From: Helicobacter muridarum
GTDB lineage: Bacteria > Campylobacterota > Campylobacteria > Campylobacterales > Helicobacteraceae
Direction of reading: 5' to 3'
Assembly (NCBI RefSeq): GCF_000765805.2
Contig: NZ_JRPD02000004.1
Span: 1 to 64,000 of the forward strand
DNA: 64,000 nucleotides
In this document: positions 1 to 8,342 of the stretch, one piece after another
Numbering within the stretch: the stretch's first letter is position 1
Layout of the letters: every line of letters starts with the position of its first letter
Notes under the pieces: model-generated
The model's input: only the letters and a program-made list of their open reading frames with translations
Databases searched by the model: none
What the model was told of the DNA's origin: nothing
Made by a program: the position numbers and the translations under genes

Positions 1-1
1 A

Positions 2-604
2 GCTATTAATCCAAATGCAAAGGGATTTAAAGAAGGTAACCATACAACTCATTATTCAGTAGCAGATAAATGGGGCAATGCTGTAAGTGTTACTTATACT
101 TTAAATAAAAGATACGGCAATGCGGCAGCTATTGATGGTGCTGGTTTTCTTATGAATGATCAAATGGAAAATTTTTCTATTAAGCCCGGCTACCCTAATA
201 GACACGGCTTGATAGAAATGGAAAATAATGCCATAGAACCAAATAAACGTCCTTTAAGTTCAATGAGTCCTACTATATTGCTCAAAGATGGTAAACTATT
301 TATGGTAGTTGGAAGTCCTGGAAGCGGAAAGATAGCAACTGTTATAGTTCAAGTCATTTCTAATGTTATAGACCATGGTATGAACATATCTCAAGCCGTT
401 GAATTTTCAAGAATCCATCATCAATGGTTACCAGATGAGATAAGAGTAGAATCATTTGGGCTTAATAAAGATACACAAGATGCACTAAAGAAAATGGGTT
501 ATAAGATTCTACTATCTGAAGATATGGGCGATGTAAATGCAATAGTGCGAGATATAAAGACAGGTATTTACTATGGAGTAACAGATCCTAGGCGTAAAAT
601 ATAG
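2..604 (+). CDS. ggt: gamma-glutamyltranspeptidase, C-terminal part (5' end outside window)
   Basis: The gene enters from the left edge and is open from base 2. It covers about the last 200 residues, essentially the catalytic small subunit. GGT is a periplasmic or secreted enzyme that hydrolyses glutathione and glutamine; in Helicobacter it affects host cells. The autocleavage and nucleophile Thr lies in TTHYSVAD (codon 44-46). The substrate-binding Asn follows in TLNKRYG, and the PLSSMSPT Ser-Ser pair is present. Two positions differ from characterised enzymes. The loop usually written QMDDFS reads QMENFS, so the alpha-amino-binding Asp is Asn. The oxyanion loop usually SPGGSRI reads SPGSGKI. 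The family is certain from end-to-end similarity to the H. pylori small subunit as I recall it; activity and specificity may differ. Confidence 0.93.
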   Translation, partial: AINPNAKGFKEGNHTTHYSVADKWGNAVSVTYTLNKRYGNAAAIDGAGFLMNDQMENFSIKPGYPNRHGLIEMENNAIEPNKRPLSSMSPTILLKDGKLFMVVGSPGSGKIATVIVQVISNVIDHGMNISQAVEFSRIHHQWLPDEIRVESFGLNKDTQDALKKMGYKILLSEDMGDVNAIVRDIKTGIYYGVTDPRRKI

Positions 605-712
605 CAAAACAGCACTTGAAAACTAACTATTTGTTCAATCTAATCTAAGCTTTTGGCATTTATCACCATGTCATCAATATCATAAAAAAGTTTAAAATTT
701 TTTTAAAAATGC

Positions 713-718
713 TATAAT
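713..718 (+). promoter_or_regulatory. -10 box of hsrA
   Basis: TATAAT lies about 36 nt before the hsrA start, preceded by T-rich sequence, as is usual for housekeeping promoters of this group, which lack a strong -35 box. The AGGAG ribosome site is at 743-747. Confidence 0.6.
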
Positions 719-754
719 TTTGTAGAAAAGAGTCTTCTAACTAGGAGTGCATTA

Positions 755-1420
755 ATGCGTATTTTAGTCATACACAATAACAAAGAAACTGTAGAGTATT
801 TGAATCGTGAGTTGTCAAAAAATAGCTACCAAGTTGATGTTGCACATAATATGAAAGATGGCGAATATCATATTAGTGTCCGTAGTTATGACTTAATATT
901 ATGCGCATGGAAGTTGAGCGATGCAAAACCGGGTGAAGTTGTCTTTACTGTTAAAGAAAAATGTTCAAGAGTTCCACTGATTGTAACGGGTGAACCTAAT
1001 ATAGGATATGAAATTGCTTCATTTAAGGCTGGAGCAGATGATTATCTTGTTGAGCCGCTTGATATTGAAGTGCTATTAGTTCATATACAGGCTAGATTAA
1101 AGCTATGGGGCTCTAGTTTGATTGAGATAGGAGATTTAGTTATTATTCCAGATGAAGAACGAATTACATATAAGGGTATAGAAGTTGGAGTTAAGGGAAA
1201 GCCATTTGAAGTTCTAACACACCTTGCTAGACAGAAAGATCAAATAGTATCAAAGGATCAATTGCTTAATGCTATTTGGAATGAACCAGAATTGGTTACG
1301 CCAAATGTAATTGAAGTGGCAATCAATCAGATAAGGCAAAAAATGGACAAACCTCTCAATATAAACACTATAGAGACAGTCAGGAGGCGAGGTTACAGAT
1401 TTTGTTATCCTAAAAAATAA
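755..1420 (+). CDS. hsrA: orphan OmpR-family response regulator, HsrA type
   Basis: A 221-residue regulator with an N-terminal receiver-like domain (about 1-115) and a C-terminal winged-helix DNA-binding domain (about 125-220). The C-terminal half, including VKGKPFEVLTHLAR and the ETVRRRGYRFCYPK end, is nearly identical to H. pylori HP1043 as I remember it. HsrA is an essential homeostatic regulator that works without phosphorylation. The sequence agrees: the residue at the phosphoacceptor position is Ala51 (YDLILCAW), and the usual Lys of the KP motif is Glu (VEPLD). No histidine kinase gene is adjacent. The start is set by AGGAG 8 nt upstream and a -10 box at 713-718. Confidence 0.95.
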   Translation: MRILVIHNNKETVEYLNRELSKNSYQVDVAHNMKDGEYHISVRSYDLILCAWKLSDAKPGEVVFTVKEKCSRVPLIVTGEPNIGYEIASFKAGADDYLVEPLDIEVLLVHIQARLKLWGSSLIEIGDLVIIPDEERITYKGIEVGVKGKPFEVLTHLARQKDQIVSKDQLLNAIWNEPELVTPNVIEVAINQIRQKMDKPLNINTIETVRRRGYRFCYPKK

Positions 1421-1574
1421 TACATTCTTTATATACTTTTTATAACTATATTGTATTAGCTTCTTCCTAACAGAACTTCTACAAATCCTTGAATTATAAT
1501 TAATTTTATATGATTTTACATTTGTTGCAAAATCGCTTTTTTGTTTCAAACTAATTTTATAATTTGTAATTTAT

Positions 1575-1591
1575 TGGAATCATTTTTGCTT
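1575..1591 (+). promoter_or_regulatory. sigma-54 (RpoN) promoter
   Basis: The element reads TTGGAATCATTTTTGCT, with GG at 1576-1577 and GC at 1588-1589 separated by exactly 10 nt. This is the -24/-12 arrangement read by RpoN, with the TTGGAA and TTGCT contexts typical of Helicobacter and Campylobacter middle flagellar promoters. The predicted start of transcription is near 1601, ahead of the AAAGGA ribosome site at 1612-1617. Confidence 0.8.
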
Positions 1592-1623
1592 TTACTATGC
1601 AACTCTTATTGAAAGGATTTCAA

Positions 1624-2067
1624 ATGCAAATTACACAAAGTATCTTATATAAACGATATGCACAGGGCGTTCACAATCAGCAAAAAGTTGACATAGAGCA
1701 TGGAGCAAGGAGTTACTATATCCCTAGTGCTGGTGAAGAAAGTTATTTTCCTCAAGATGTATTTGTTAAATCTGATTATTTACAAAAGATTGAGGGATTA
1801 GGAGATCTTATACATGGCGGGTTTAGAGATGCTAGCTCATTTGTAGAAATGGTAAATACACTACGAGGAGAAAGCATTCTTAATAGTCAAGATGTTATTG
1901 CTGCTGGTTATGTTGCAAGAACGAGCGATGAAATAAATTTTGATTCTTTTAATAAAATCTTACAAAATGAAAGTTTAAGTGTGGAAATGCGCGGGCTTGT
2001 TAGCCAACTTGTTAATAAGCTATATAATATTAATTATGTACATACTGGAGCAATGATGGCTTCTTAG
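1624..2067 (+). CDS. unrecognised 147-aa protein, probable RpoN/flagellar regulon member
   Basis: I do not recognise this protein. It is small and soluble, with no signal peptide or membrane segment, and has helical stretches in its second half. An in-frame ATG exists at 1597, but the sigma-54 promoter just upstream would place the transcript start near 1601, after that codon. The ATG at 1624 has AAAGGA 6 nt upstream, so I chose it (MQITQSILYKRY). The gene stands alone between hsrA and the receiver-domain protein. In Helicobacter and Campylobacter RpoN controls mainly hook, basal-body and minor-flagellin genes, so a role in flagellar assembly is inferred from the promoter only. Confidence 0.85.
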   Translation: MQITQSILYKRYAQGVHNQQKVDIEHGARSYYIPSAGEESYFPQDVFVKSDYLQKIEGLGDLIHGGFRDASSFVEMVNTLRGESILNSQDVIAAGYVARTSDEINFDSFNKILQNESLSVEMRGLVSQLVNKLYNINYVHTGAMMAS

Positions 2068-2201
2068 CTATCTATTATGACTTTAATTTAAAAATATATT
2101 ACTTGCTAGGTTTATGATTATACTATTTTAGATATCTTCATAAAAACTATAGCATTGATACATTGATAAGTAATATTTATTACTCTACTATCTGTTTTTG
2201 A

Positions 2202-2207
2202 TATAAT
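2202..2207 (+). promoter_or_regulatory. -10 box of the 2239 gene
   Basis: TATAAT in the context TTTTTGATATAATTAATC, about 32 nt before the start codon. AAAGGAG precedes the ATG. Confidence 0.5.
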
Positions 2208-2238
2208 TAATCTTTATAGCTTAAACAAAGGAGATTAC

Positions 2239-3663
2239 ATGCTTGGTAAGATTATTGATTTAGATAAGATTCGAAAACAAGGTAAAGTTGAACAGATTCC
2301 TACCAAACGTGTTTATCCGTTTTTTTTTAACGCATGGGAAGGAGAAGAGGAGGATTTAGCTCCAAACATTGAAGTTGAATTTACAGTAGAAAATAGAGTT
2401 GTTTCTAAAATGAAAATTAAAATATCATTGGAAGACTTAGAAGCAATACAAATAACCAAGTCAGCTGATGATTGTATTAATGAATTTTTTGATAGGGAAA
2501 GAAGTATTCTTGAAGAATATACTGAATTCGTTGGCAACAACCCAGAACTTAATTTTATACTTATGCAAAGATTCTTATTCACAGCTTATAATGATCTATG
2601 CGATTTAGATTCTTCCTTAGAAAATAAGGAGCTAAGAGCTGTGAAGACGGAAGTAGCTAATCTTTATCGCAACTTCATAGAATATAATAAAAAAATACAA
2701 TATCCTCTTCCGTATTGTTTTGATAAAATATTTTTATCTAAGCAGTTAAATTATATACATCTTGAACAATTTGTTGAAGATACAAAGATTGGAATGCAAA
2801 GCGCAAAAGCCGAATCTGAACCCTTAAGCAAACATTTAGAGGAAGAAGAACGTAATCTAAAGTTAATAGCAGATAAAAAAAGTCGAGAATACCTTGAGTA
2901 TGAGAAAGAAGTTAAAGCATTAAGAAGGCGACTTGTGGATTTGATTGATTATGCGGCAAAACAAAAGGAAATTATTGCAAAAGAGAGTGCTAGATTAAAG
3001 TATTTTAAGGAGAAACACCTCCAAAAATTTTCCGAAATATTTTCAACAATGACAGATGAGATAAAGGGTAGATTTATCAAGTTACTTAATACTAAAGGAT
3101 ATTATCTAGATAAATCACTATGGCAGAGGGCTAAAACAAACCAATATGTGAAAAAATTCTTTAGAGATGCGGATATTCATGGGGGTTATAACTCAAAAAC
3201 TTATTTACGTTATTTCTTAAGGGGTTTGGACAAAAATAAGGTCTCTGGTAAAACAAAAGAACTTTTTAATCTTTTAAAGAGTTTAGAGGATAATAGCGTT
3301 AAGAATATTATGATTATACAAGAAAATGATACAAATTCCTTTAAATCTAGACAACTTATTGAACGAGTTGATTCTAAATTGAAAATTACTGTTGAGCATA
3401 ATCCATTTGAAGCACTTGTTAAATTACAATCAAAACCACAAGATGTTGTTATTATTGATTCTAAGATTAGCGGATTGCATGCTTTTGACTTTGTCAGTGA
3501 ATATAAAGATTCACCACAAGCAAAAAATCTAACATTTATTGTTATTACGCCGCAGCAAGTTGAATATGAAATAATTGAAAAAGGTAGAGCACTAGGAATA
3601 GAATATTTTGTTGTAGCAGCAGATTCTGAAACATTTTCAGATGTTATTAGAATGGCAATTTAA
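2239..3663 (+). CDS. coiled-coil protein with C-terminal receiver-like domain
   Basis: A 474-residue protein I cannot name. The N-terminal 120 residues are acidic (NAWEGEEEDLAP) and may form a beta-rich domain. Residues about 190-270 are charged and alpha-helical, probably coiled coil. The last 120 residues look like a CheY-type receiver: after NIMIIQEN comes VVIIDSKISG with Asp407 at the phosphoacceptor position, then FIVITPQ carrying the conserved Thr. The usual switch Lys is replaced (FVVAADSE). There is no output domain after the receiver, so the N-terminal part is presumably the effector. It has its own -10 box and an AAAGGAG ribosome site, and no kinase gene is nearby. Whether the receiver is phosphorylated is open. 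Confidence 0.85.
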   Translation: MLGKIIDLDKIRKQGKVEQIPTKRVYPFFFNAWEGEEEDLAPNIEVEFTVENRVVSKMKIKISLEDLEAIQITKSADDCINEFFDRERSILEEYTEFVGNNPELNFILMQRFLFTAYNDLCDLDSSLENKELRAVKTEVANLYRNFIEYNKKIQYPLPYCFDKIFLSKQLNYIHLEQFVEDTKIGMQSAKAESEPLSKHLEEEERNLKLIADKKSREYLEYEKEVKALRRRLVDLIDYAAKQKEIIAKESARLKYFKEKHLQKFSEIFSTMTDEIKGRFIKLLNTKGYYLDKSLWQRAKTNQYVKKFFRDADIHGGYNSKTYLRYFLRGLDKNKVSGKTKELFNLLKSLEDNSVKNIMIIQENDTNSFKSRQLIERVDSKLKITVEHNPFEALVKLQSKPQDVVIIDSKISGLHAFDFVSEYKDSPQAKNLTFIVITPQQVEYEIIEKGRALGIEYFVVAADSETFSDVIRMAI

Positions 3664-3709
3664 TTGAAAAATAGCATAAAACCAATTTAATAATAGATAA
3701 GAAGTAATA

Positions 3710-4294
3710 ATGTATAACAATATTTACTCCCCATGGCGTAGCCCATATTTCTCAAGTATTGATAATGACATATGTGTATTTTGTAATATTTCCAAACAGA
3801 TATTTAATAGCAACAGTATTAATTATGACAATAATTGCGCCAATAATGAACATAATATCAACAGGTACTCGTTGCCAAAGAAATATAGAAATATAGAAAT
3901 AGAAAAAGAACTCTATGTATTCTACAATGACTCACTGTGTTTTGGAGTAATGAATCTATATCCATATACACCCGGACATTTTATGTTGATTCCGCATAGT
4001 CATGTTGATTCTCCTAGTTTGCTTTCGCAAGAAATTTGGCTGCATATTAATGGTATTGGACAAAGAGCTATTGCCATGCTAGAAGAATATGGAGCAAGTG
4101 GAATTAATATGGGTATAAATATTAGACAAGCTGCTGGAGCTGGGATTCCAAAACATTTGCATTTGCATTTTGTGCCCAGATTTGAAAGTGATACAAATTT
4201 TATCACTGTAATAGGCAATACTCGAGTATATGGTATTGAATTTAAATTGATTTTTGATAAAATTACAAAACTAGCAGAAAAATACTTATATTAG
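3710..4294 (+). CDS. HIT-family hydrolase
   Basis: A 194-residue histidine-triad protein. The triad HLHLHF is at residues 149-154 and the preceding PGHFMLIPHSHVDS segment is the classical HIT core strand region. A CVFC pair at 22-25 resembles the zinc-binding Cys pair of Ap4A-phosphorylase-like HIT proteins. Such enzymes cleave dinucleoside polyphosphates or nucleoside phosphoramidates in the cytoplasm. The stretch from about residue 28 to 62 is Asn-rich and looks like an inserted linker. The gene follows the receiver-domain gene by 46 nt and could be cotranscribed. Substrate cannot be told from sequence. Confidence 0.9.
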   Translation: MYNNIYSPWRSPYFSSIDNDICVFCNISKQIFNSNSINYDNNCANNEHNINRYSLPKKYRNIEIEKELYVFYNDSLCFGVMNLYPYTPGHFMLIPHSHVDSPSLLSQEIWLHINGIGQRAIAMLEEYGASGINMGINIRQAAGAGIPKHLHLHFVPRFESDTNFITVIGNTRVYGIEFKLIFDKITKLAEKYLY

Positions 4295-4373
4295 CGTTAA
4301 TTTGTCATAGAGTGCTAAAAATAGCTATTCATTAAAAAAGCAAAAATACTTTTAATTTGGAGTCATCAATGAT

Positions 4374-5258
4374 ATGAAAAATTTAAAAAAAGCCTTATTT
4401 GTTGTTTTGTTTGGTGGTTTTATAAGCTCTAATCAATATGATTATTTATTATTTAGCCATATTCTAACTGACGTAGAAAGTGGACTTGAGCTAAAAGCTG
4501 ATGTAAATGCTAGAATACATGGCATTACACCACTATATCAAGCTATTGCTACAAATCAAATTGAAATTGCTTATATATTAGTTGTTATGGGTGCAGATGT
4601 GAATGCTAAGGTAAATGGAGAAACTCCTCTTCATAAAGCGGCACAAGTTGGCAATCCTCTTATGATAGAATTGTTAATTAATGCTGGAGCGCAAGTTAAT
4701 GCCCAAGATGAAAAATATGGAAATACACCATTGCACTACGCTGCTATTAATGGCGATTATCAATCTATTAACATTCTCACTCAAAACAATGCAAACGTAA
4801 TGACTCCAAACTTTCAAGGTTATAATCCAGCGCAAATTATTAGTTCTGAAATAATCATTCCGCCCATTATCTTAGAAGACGATAATCTGGCAGTTAGTGC
4901 TAGCAGTTTTAAGCTTGGTTATGGAGCAGTAACATTCAATGTCAGAAATCTTACAAATCGAACTTTGAGAATTTTTTATACAGGGTTATATATTAATGGC
5001 AGATTGGCTAATTCCAAACATGAAATGCTAGTTATTCCACCAGGGACCACAGTAACTGAAGTCAATACCATGACAATACCAACGGTTGCTCCAACATTCA
5101 TTAAGCCAAGTGTAGACGGATTGGCAGATATTAAAGTTGGATTTAGCATTGATTATCAGGCCGAAGGCAAAATGGGACAGGTTTTTGATAGTGTGGAAAT
5201 GAAAATGCGTTTATGGAGTTCCCCTACAAAAAATAAACAAGACAACACAACAAAATAA
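4374..5258 (+). CDS. exported ankyrin-repeat protein with C-terminal beta domain
   Basis: The 294-residue product begins with a Lys-rich, hydrophobic stretch (MKNLKKALFVVLFGGF) that looks like a signal peptide, so it is probably periplasmic. Three ankyrin repeats lie at about 45-147, recognisable by GADVNAK, TPLHKAA and TPLHYAA. The last 125 residues are a different, beta-rich domain (VTFNVRNLTNRTLRIFYTG) that resembles LEA14/WHy-like folds, though I cannot confirm that. An ATG four bases upstream of the chosen start closes after two codons, so the start at 4374 is the only workable one. The ribosome site is TTTGGAG. Ankyrin repeats bind proteins; the partner is unknown. Confidence 0.85.
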   Translation: MKNLKKALFVVLFGGFISSNQYDYLLFSHILTDVESGLELKADVNARIHGITPLYQAIATNQIEIAYILVVMGADVNAKVNGETPLHKAAQVGNPLMIELLINAGAQVNAQDEKYGNTPLHYAAINGDYQSINILTQNNANVMTPNFQGYNPAQIISSEIIIPPIILEDDNLAVSASSFKLGYGAVTFNVRNLTNRTLRIFYTGLYINGRLANSKHEMLVIPPGTTVTEVNTMTIPTVAPTFIKPSVDGLADIKVGFSIDYQAEGKMGQVFDSVEMKMRLWSSPTKNKQDNTTK

Positions 5259-5340
5259 TTATTGAATTCTTTAGATAGATTCCATAGTTTATTAATATTA
5301 TAATGTTCATATTGGCAAAATAAATTTTGGATTATCTACC

Positions 5341-6321
5341 TTATCTTGGAGCTTCTTTTAAAAGTGGAATATTTTCTATACTATTGCTGTAATTATAATT
5401 TTCTGATTCAGAATCTTTATTATCATCTAGATCTTGTGGATATGTATATTGATTTGATGACTGCTCTTTAGAATCCTTAGGTTCTTGCGATGTATTGGAA
5501 TATAATAAATTATTTAAAATCGTATTATCCTTATCATCAAGCTTATTGGAATTTATATCTTGAGTTAATACACCTTGTTGAGAAGAAACTGAAGGCTGAA
5601 TAGAATCTAAATTGGAATTTAAGTTATCATCGAATTCATTAGAAAAATTAACATCATCTTGACTCTCAAGAGAATCGTTTTGCGGATTAACTTGATCGGT
5701 TTTTATAGCAGATTCTTTATCTATCTTTATATATTTACCCTCTATCGGTTCTATATTAGAACTAGACTTACTGCTCTTGCCATAGCATTCTATTTTTGTC
5801 TCATGTTTTTGATCTCTATATGGATATTCATCTATAAATTCTTGAGACTGTAAAGATACATCTAAAGATTGCCCTACTTTCAAATCCATAGGAATATTTT
5901 TCATATAAGTCTTCTTTGGTTTTATATAATTTAACAACATATTCTTATATTTGTTAATTAGAGACTGATTCTGCGTTTCATATAATATATTGTGCGATAT
6001 AATACAACCCGATATATTCCTCTTTCCAATATTTGTAATAGTGGCATTATATTTATATATATCAGAATATCTCAAGATACGGTCATATTGGACTTTAATA
6101 TCAATTTTATAAAATATTTCATCCATTATATAACGCATAACAAAAGGTAGGCATATAACTGCCACAAATCCAATAAAAAATAATGCAACCGAAATAATCT
6201 TATACCTAAAAGCTATGAATGATAAAAACATAAAGCAAAGGCTAAGCATAAGTAGCGAAGCAAACAATAGTAAATCATAAGTATGCAAATGGGAAAAAAA
6301 AATAATTATCTTTTCTTTCAT
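5341..6321 (-). CDS. DUF2393-type membrane protein with long acidic tail
   Basis: A 326-residue protein with two hydrophobic segments near the N terminus (about 17-38 and 43-65), followed by a beta-rich extracytoplasmic domain (NATITNIGKRNISG) and a low-complexity Ser/Asp/Asn/Gln-rich tail of about 130 residues. This matches the Campylobacterota DUF2393 family, whose function is not known. The start is 9 nt after the stop of hisIE, and the gene is the last of the SPFH-hisIE-DUF2393 set. The tail is unusually long and variable-looking. It ends convergently with the ankyrin gene. Confidence 0.75.
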   Translation of the reverse strand: MKEKIIIFFSHLHTYDLLLFASLLMLSLCFMFLSFIAFRYKIISVALFFIGFVAVICLPFVMRYIMDEIFYKIDIKVQYDRILRYSDIYKYNATITNIGKRNISGCIISHNILYETQNQSLINKYKNMLLNYIKPKKTYMKNIPMDLKVGQSLDVSLQSQEFIDEYPYRDQKHETKIECYGKSSKSSSNIEPIEGKYIKIDKESAIKTDQVNPQNDSLESQDDVNFSNEFDDNLNSNLDSIQPSVSSQQGVLTQDINSNKLDDKDNTILNNLLYSNTSQEPKDSKEQSSNQYTYPQDLDDNKDSESENYNYSNSIENIPLLKEAPR

Positions 6322-6330
6322 AACTAAAAA

Positions 6331-7047
6331 CTACTTTTTATTTCTATTTTGTTTTTCTTCTATACCGCTTACGCCTAAGCGTCTCTCTAGCTCTTTATAA
6401 ACTCTATCTGGACTAACTCCATTTTTTGCTAAAGCAACAAGAATATGATATAGCAAGTCAGCGCATTCATAAATCATCTCATCTATATTTGCATCTTTAA
6501 AAGCAAAACAGAATTCACCTGACTCTTCTATTACTTTTTTTGCAATAGCATTATCACCTTTATTAAATAAATTAGCAGTATAGGATAAGTTTGGATCATG
6601 AAATCGCTTTTCTAATATTATGTGATATAAAGTATCTAAGACTCCATATTTTAGCAAAGAATAGCTAGAGTTAGTAATATCTATAGAATCTGTATTCTCA
6701 TGCATTGTTAATACATCTAAACTATTAAAGAAACACGTTTTATTGCCTGTATGACAAGCATAACCTTTTTGATCTACTTTCAATAGAATAGAATCTTTAT
6801 CACAATCAAATAATATTTCCTTGATAACTTGAATATTACCACTAGTTTCGCCCTTTTTCCAAATTCTCTGCTTTGAACGTGAGAAATAATGGGCTATGCC
6901 AGTTTTTATACTTCGAATTAGAGCTTCCTTATCCATATATGCCAACATCAAAACTTCCCCAGCCCTGCAGTCTTGCACTACACAGGGAATAAGATCTAAT
7001 TTATCCCATGATAGCGTATTAATAATCTTTTGTAAATCATTTGACAT
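6331..7047 (-). CDS. hisIE: bifunctional phosphoribosyl-AMP cyclohydrolase / phosphoribosyl-ATP pyrophosphatase
   Basis: Catalyses the second and third steps of histidine synthesis. The N-terminal HisI domain (about 1-110) contains CRAGEVLMLAYMD, the SRSKQRIWKKGETSG substrate loop and the metal-binding ACHTGNKTC segment. The C-terminal HisE domain (about 135-235) shows the MazG-like EESGEFCFAFKD and ECADLLYHILVAL helices. Length 238 matches fused HisIE proteins. AGGA precedes the ATG. The gene sits 18 nt after the SPFH protein gene, away from other his genes. Histidine synthesis is absent from H. pylori but kept in several enterohepatic species. Confidence 0.95.
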   Translation of the reverse strand: MSNDLQKIINTLSWDKLDLIPCVVQDCRAGEVLMLAYMDKEALIRSIKTGIAHYFSRSKQRIWKKGETSGNIQVIKEILFDCDKDSILLKVDQKGYACHTGNKTCFFNSLDVLTMHENTDSIDITNSSYSLLKYGVLDTLYHIILEKRFHDPNLSYTANLFNKGDNAIAKKVIEESGEFCFAFKDANIDEMIYECADLLYHILVALAKNGVSPDRVYKELERRLGVSGIEEKQNRNKK

Positions 7048-7065
7048 TGAAATATCCTATTTATT

Positions 7066-8145
7066 CTATTGATTAGATATTGTTGTTCTCTGCCTTGATT
7101 TAGAATCAACCCAAATATTTGGCACAGATCCTCCCGGAGTTAAGAATATTTGAGCATCTTTATTTTCTCTTAATGCATCATTAAACTTTCCTTGCATTTC
7201 AACTTGCCTTAACTCAAGCAATCTAGCAGATAGGCTATCACTAACTAGTCTATTTGCTTCTGCTTGTCCTTTTGCTTCAATAATATTTGCATCTGCCTTT
7301 CCTTGTGCTCTTTCTCTAGCAGCGTTTGCTTCTTGTTTTGCCCTTTCTGCTTCTTGTTTAGCGGCTTGGACTTGTTCTATTTTTTCTTTTACCAATGGAG
7401 GTAAAACGATTTCTCGTAACTGAATAGAATCAAGCTTTACAGGTTTATTGGGAGTGGCATCTAATTTTCCTTGAAAATTGGCAATTATAGCATTTGCAAC
7501 TTCATCACGTTTGTTTGGTAAATCCTCTGCGGGATAATTTCCTACTACACTACGAACAACATCTAAAATTTTTGCATTAATGATTTTTTGCTCCCAAGAA
7601 TAACCATATTCTCTGAAAGTTTGAGGAACTTTACTTCTATCGAGCTGATATTGAACAGTTAATTCAATTGAAACAGGTAAACCTCGAACATCGATTACAT
7701 CTATTGCCTTGCTACGAACTATGCTTTGAGCATTGATTCCACTTCCAATAGCATCTTCATTGCGTGAAAAATTCCATGCTCTAACACGAGTATCAACAGT
7801 AATAATATTCTCAATTATTGGTATAAAAAAATGCAAGCCCGGATTTAGAGGAACATCCTCATACTTACCTAAATGAACTTTGATTCCAACTTCACCGTCA
7901 TTTACTATCATAAACGGTCTAGCAAGAATAAATATTAAAATTAATACAATAAATACAAGTAACAATGTAAGCAATTTACCGTTAGGCATAGAAGGCATTT
8001 GCAAGGAATCCATGTTAAATCCCTTATTGTTTTTGTTGTTATTGCTATTGGAGCCATTATTTTGCCTATTCTGTTGCTGTGGCGAATTATTTTGTTGTCT
8101 TTGGTTATTTTGTTTATTCCTATGTTCATTTAAATCAATTGGCAT
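7066..8145 (-). CDS. SPFH/Band-7 domain membrane protein (HflK/prohibitin-like)
   Basis: A 359-residue protein. The N-terminal 45 residues are Asn/Gln-rich, one membrane segment lies at about 58-80 (LLTLLLVFIVLILIFILA), and a Band-7 domain follows (GEVGIKVHLGKYEDVPLNPG). A long Ala/Glu/Lys/Gln coiled coil covers about 255-310. The order matches the conserved H. pylori protein of about 360 residues that I recall as HP0248. SPFH proteins form membrane rings or scaffolds, and HflK/C relatives modulate the FtsH protease. No hflC partner is adjacent. The start is supported by AAAGGA and MPIDLNEH. It is first in a three-gene run with hisIE and the DUF2393 gene. Confidence 0.9.
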   Translation of the reverse strand: MPIDLNEHRNKQNNQRQQNNSPQQQNRQNNGSNSNNNKNNKGFNMDSLQMPSMPNGKLLTLLLVFIVLILIFILARPFMIVNDGEVGIKVHLGKYEDVPLNPGLHFFIPIIENIITVDTRVRAWNFSRNEDAIGSGINAQSIVRSKAIDVIDVRGLPVSIELTVQYQLDRSKVPQTFREYGYSWEQKIINAKILDVVRSVVGNYPAEDLPNKRDEVANAIIANFQGKLDATPNKPVKLDSIQLREIVLPPLVKEKIEQVQAAKQEAERAKQEANAARERAQGKADANIIEAKGQAEANRLVSDSLSARLLELRQVEMQGKFNDALRENKDAQIFLTPGGSVPNIWVDSKSRQRTTISNQ

Positions 8146-8342
8146 GTTTTTCCTTTTATTGGGTAACGTGTTAATGTGTATTTAGTATAAATATAAATGA
8201 TTGTGTAAGATTGCCTTGTAAAATACATCATATACAACTGCTAATTTAATATCCATTTTAAATTATTAAATAACGAAGCGATGGACATAAATGAAATTAC
8301 TTAGAATTTTAATACAATAATATTCTAAATACCGTTAAAACT

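Noticed and set aside
1250-1549. 99-codon minus-strand ORF over the end of hsrA
   Set aside because: Half of it is the reverse of the conserved HsrA DNA-binding domain, and the rest is noncoding and AT-rich. It is a shadow.
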